Shown piece by piece: positions 4,673 to 6,703 of a DNA stretch of 6,703 bases; position 1 is the stretch's first letter, and every line of letters starts with the position of its first letter. The DNA is from SBBG01 sp033717875 (GTDB lineage: Bacteria > Pseudomonadota > Gammaproteobacteria > Ga0077554 > Ga007554): positions 1 to 6,703 of the forward strand of contig JADDKJ010000067.1 in NCBI GenBank assembly GCA_033717875.1. Reading direction: 5' to 3'. The notes below the pieces were generated by a model. The model was not told where the DNA came from and made no database searches. It saw only the letters and a list, made by a program, of their open reading frames with translations. The position numbers and the translations under genes are program-made.

Positions 4673-6385
4673 ATGAAATTCCTTGTCTTGTTGTTGTGCG
4701 TACTGCTTTCTGTTGAAGCTCCGGCAAGCAATGGAAGCAACCTCAATGGAACGTGGGTAGCAGATATCGAGGCAACGGAACGCTCTATATTGGAGTCGGC
4801 TCCACGGAAGGATGCGAAAGAGATTGCACGAAGTTTCATCGCGATGGGGGCATATCTTGCTATCACTATGCTCGTCGTTGAGGATGACTCTGTTATTTTT
4901 TCCATGTACGGCGACACGAGCAATAAAGGGAAAACTTTCAAGCTCGTATCGCAAGATCAAACCGAGAGAAAGTACATTTCGAGCGATAAAGATTCGTCCA
5001 AGGGCGAACTCATAGTCACCGTTCTGAACAGCGAATACATACGCGTAAGCCAACGGAACGACCCACTCGGACCGGTCGTGCTATGGAAGCGCGCCTCGCC
5101 TCAACCGATACGAACAAGCGATGCCCTGAAGGCGCACTTATCGGTATGGCAAACGTCGCTGGAGAAGATCAAAAACCACCTCTTTTCTCAGGACATTCAG
5201 CAAACGGAACCCACGCCCCCTAAGCGCTGGAGCGAGGATGTAGTACTCCAGGATGGTCGACGGATCAGAGTCGAGCGGATGGTGAGTTTCACTTTCAAGC
5301 ATTCGATAGGCGATGCCGGAAGTGGTTTCTCAGTTTCCAAGGACAAGCTGAGTAGCCACCATCTACAGTTCAAAAACCCGGATACCGGAAGACTAATTGA
5401 CTGGCAAGGCGATCCATCGTTCACCCCTGTGCTCCTGGACTTGATAGATGGAATTCCATATCTTGTCTTGTCGGCCCGCCCTACCAAAGAGACAGAGCGC
5501 ATTCATGGCTGCACCGAATTGCCATTCATCTACCTTCAATACGACACCAAGTCCCAGACCAAATGGCAGACAGTTCCAGAAGATCAGGCCCCGCGTGCCT
5601 TGAAGATCGCCAATCTGTCACTCGCCGAAGAGAACAAACTGAAAGACCACATGGCAGTCGAAGAAGTTCAGGAGACGATTGCTCAAAAGGAAAAATCGTC
5701 CGCTAGATTCATCCAGCGCGAAATCCCAAGAGACTATGGCGAGTGGCGCTATCAATACAAGAACAGTTATCGCAATGAGCGGAGGCGAGATGACTGCCGC
5801 CCCCCACGCGCACCATTGCCGCAAATGGTGTTGCCAGTGCCGATAGAAGGCTCCCCGGAGATCCTTGAAACCACAGACTACACACCAGATCGCACAGCTA
5901 TCGGCGATGACTGGTCAAGCTTTGTATTCGATAAAAAGCGCGAGGGAGCATGTAAAAGTCTGTTCAGGCCCGCTGATCCCGACGATTACATGCAAGGCCA
6001 GCGATTCGTTAAGGACAACTCCGGGAATAAACCAGCACCATACTCACAGACCGCCCAATTCAACATGGGAGTCAGGGTGCTTTGCGATGATGAAGATGTT
6101 TGGTTTGTCACTCATCAAGAAGAGCCTAGGAAGATCGTCATTTCAAAATTCACAGTCACCGGCGATCTGGTTTTTCGAACCAGTTTTCGCAACCCTGAAC
6201 GATTAAATGGCTTTACTGGCTACATCCGCGTCCCGAGTTTGCGATCAGAGGGTGGTTATCTGTATTTTGACTGGCTTGATTTTCGGAATAGCAACCGTGA
6301 ATGGCACATCAAACGCTGGTTGAAGATGCGAATGAAGGAGCCCGATAGGCCCAACCCATCCATCAACACGGACGCTGCGCGATGA
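4673..6385 (+). CDS. exported protein of unknown function, 570 residues
   Basis: It begins with a Sec signal peptide: MKF, a leucine-rich core (residues 4-13), and an A-x-A cleavage motif (Ala16-Pro17-Ala18), so the mature protein should start near Ser19 in the periplasm. Cys9 sits inside the hydrophobic core and is not a lipobox. After cleavage, residues 24-140 look like a small beta-rich domain opening with LNGTWVADIEATER. A large second part (about 150-555) contains LQDGRRIRVERMVSF, DLIDGIPYLVLSARP, ANLSLAEEN, YQYKNSYRNERRRDDCR, FDKKREGACKSLFRP and EGGYLYFDWLDF. It resembles hypothetical proteins seen in proteobacteria, but I cannot name a function. Four mature cysteines (280, 375, 427, 471) could form disulfides. 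It starts 35 bases after the attC 4 core, and no clear ribosome binding site is seen. The last 11 or so residues are encoded by attC 5. Confidence 0.88.
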   Translation: MKFLVLLLCVLLSVEAPASNGSNLNGTWVADIEATERSILESAPRKDAKEIARSFIAMGAYLAITMLVVEDDSVIFSMYGDTSNKGKTFKLVSQDQTERKYISSDKDSSKGELIVTVLNSEYIRVSQRNDPLGPVVLWKRASPQPIRTSDALKAHLSVWQTSLEKIKNHLFSQDIQQTEPTPPKRWSEDVVLQDGRRIRVERMVSFTFKHSIGDAGSGFSVSKDKLSSHHLQFKNPDTGRLIDWQGDPSFTPVLLDLIDGIPYLVLSARPTKETERIHGCTELPFIYLQYDTKSQTKWQTVPEDQAPRALKIANLSLAEENKLKDHMAVEEVQETIAQKEKSSARFIQREIPRDYGEWRYQYKNSYRNERRRDDCRPPRAPLPQMVLPVPIEGSPEILETTDYTPDRTAIGDDWSSFVFDKKREGACKSLFRPADPDDYMQGQRFVKDNSGNKPAPYSQTAQFNMGVRVLCDDEDVWFVTHQEEPRKIVISKFTVTGDLVFRTSFRNPERLNGFTGYIRVPSLRSEGGYLYFDWLDFRNSNREWHIKRWLKMRMKEPDRPNPSINTDAAR

Positions 6386-6419
6386 AGCCGCGCAGCGCCC
6401 GCCGGTTATGTCAGACGTT
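6349..6419 (+). other. attC recombination site 5 (short type), interrupted at its R' core
   Basis: GCCCAAC (6349-6355) is the exact reverse complement of the reconstructed core GTTGGGC (GTT 6417-6419 plus GGGC 6581-6584). The stem is CGCTGCGCG / CGCGCAGCG around ATGAAGC, near 6373-6397. Full length without the insertion is about 75 bp. The stop codon of the preceding gene (6383-6385) lies in the hairpin loop. Confidence 0.82.
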
Positions 6420-6577
6420 GAGGCTGTAGAAAAACCCCACGGAGAATTTTAATGCAACGTTTGATAAAAATTCGACCTCATAGGGCGCGCCACAAGCCAC
6501 GATCGGCATACTGGGAGGGGTTTTTGTACCCCTGTTTTTCTTGCAAAGTTGGTTTGTGATAGTTTTTCTACAGCCTC
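6420..6577 (+). mobile_element. MITE-like non-autonomous element, copy 3 (158 bp), inserted in attC 5
   Basis: It has perfect 16-bp inverted ends GAGGCTGTAGAAAAAC / GTTTTTCTACAGCCTC, with GTT at 6417-6419 and 6578-6580. Its left tip matches the IS left tip over 19 bases with one difference (T for C). GAATTTT (6444-6450) pairs with AAAATTC (6467-6473), then TTCGACCTC as in copy 2, then a G4/C4 hairpin with a T tract. It has the same orientation as copies 1 and 2 and the IS. It contains no gene. Confidence 0.88.
6516..6539 (+). terminator. terminator-like hairpin inside MITE copy 3
   Basis: AGGGGT (6516-6521) pairs perfectly with ACCCCT (6528-6533) around the 6-nt loop TTTTGT, followed by G and five T. 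This has the layout of an intrinsic terminator reading rightwards, with a short stem. It sits between the exported-protein gene and the next cassette gene. Confidence 0.5.
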
Positions 6578-6590
6578 GTTGGGCCTCTAC

Positions 6591-6596
6591 AAGGAG
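6591..6596 (+). promoter_or_regulatory. ribosome binding site of the VOC-like gene
   Basis: AAGGAG stands 9 bases before ATG 6606 and is the best Shine-Dalgarno sequence in the window. It fixes the start of the partial gene at the right edge. Confidence 0.75.
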
Positions 6597-6605
6597 CATT
6601 GATCG

Positions 6606-6703
6606 ATGATTCATCACATTTCCATACCCGCGAAAAATCCGCTGCATGTTACGAATGTGTTGGTTGAGTTATTCGGTGGTGTATTGACGAGATTCGGCCC
6701 CTA
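6606..6703 (+). CDS. VOC/glyoxalase-like protein, N-terminal part only
   Basis: The frame starts at ATG 6606, behind a strong ribosome binding site, and runs open to the window edge (32 full codons). The visible start, MIHHISIPAKNPLHVTNVLV followed by ELFGGVL, resembles the first beta-strand and helix of vicinal-oxygen-chelate proteins, in which one of the histidines near residue 3-4 often binds the metal. It is too short to say whether it is an enzyme (glyoxalase, dioxygenase, antibiotic-modifying) or a binding protein. It is the first gene of the cassette that follows attC 5 and MITE copy 3, starting 22 bases after the restored core GTTGGGC. Confidence 0.65.
   Translation, partial: MIHHISIPAKNPLHVTNVLVELFGGVLTRFGP

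Noticed and set aside
4643..5053. Reverse-strand 136-codon frame at the start of the exported-protein gene
   Set aside because: It runs against the only convincing gene there, crosses the attC boundary, and has no ribosome binding site or recognisable domain.
247..6584. CRISPR array suggested by repeated palindromic units
   Set aside because: The repeats are attC sites and inverted-repeat elements of 60-160 bp, irregularly spaced by genes, with no short direct repeats and spacers.

Overview
This window reads as a stretch of an integron gene-cassette array, probably a sedentary chromosomal integron in a gamma- or betaproteobacterium. The host assignment is inferred from the type of array, the protein families and the moderate GC content; no integrase or attI lies in view. 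The genes with clear coding support all point the same way (+). They are separated by imperfect-palindrome attC sites that start with an RYYYAAC-like box and end with a GTTRRRY core, and several stop codons fall inside or against the first box. Five attC sites are visible, ending near 305, 901, 2071, 4638 and 6419. Two of them (1956-2071 and 4518-4638) are nearly identical, and the others differ in length and stem.

Layout from left to right: (1) the 3' end of an unrecognised cassette ORF (1-252) with its attC; (2) a 159-bp MITE-like element (306-464); (3) a small cassette with doubtful coding content (465-789) and its attC; (4) a second 159-bp MITE (902-1060); (5) a cassette for a helical, HEPN-motif-like protein of unknown function (1093-1932) and its attC; (6) a complete IS1182-family-like insertion sequence of 1788 bp (2072-3859) with one DDE transposase; (7) a HigB2/HigA2-type toxin-antitoxin cassette with its own promoter and operator (3879-4523) and an uninterrupted attC; (8) a cassette for a 570-residue exported protein of unknown function (4673-6385) whose last codons run into its attC; (9) a third MITE of 158 bp (6420-6577); (10) the start of a VOC/glyoxalase-like cassette gene (6606 to the window end).

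The most striking observation is that the IS and the three MITEs share the terminal repeat GAGGCTGTAGAAAAAC, and that all four sit at exactly the same place. Each lies directly after the GTT of the attC R' core, is bracketed by GTT on both sides, and points in the same orientation. Removing the element and one GTT restores a plausible core at each site (GTTAGAG, GTTAGCC, GTTAGAC, GTTGGGC). Four of the five attC sites are occupied. This suggests an IS1182-like transposase with a dedicated, strand-polar preference for attC recombination sites, together with non-autonomous derivatives spreading through the array. Because the GTT and the palindromic stem are kept on the left side, the upstream attC may stay functional and the element may be carried as the leader of the next cassette. 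The MITEs also contain conserved internal hairpins, two of them terminator-like, so they may change transcription between cassettes.
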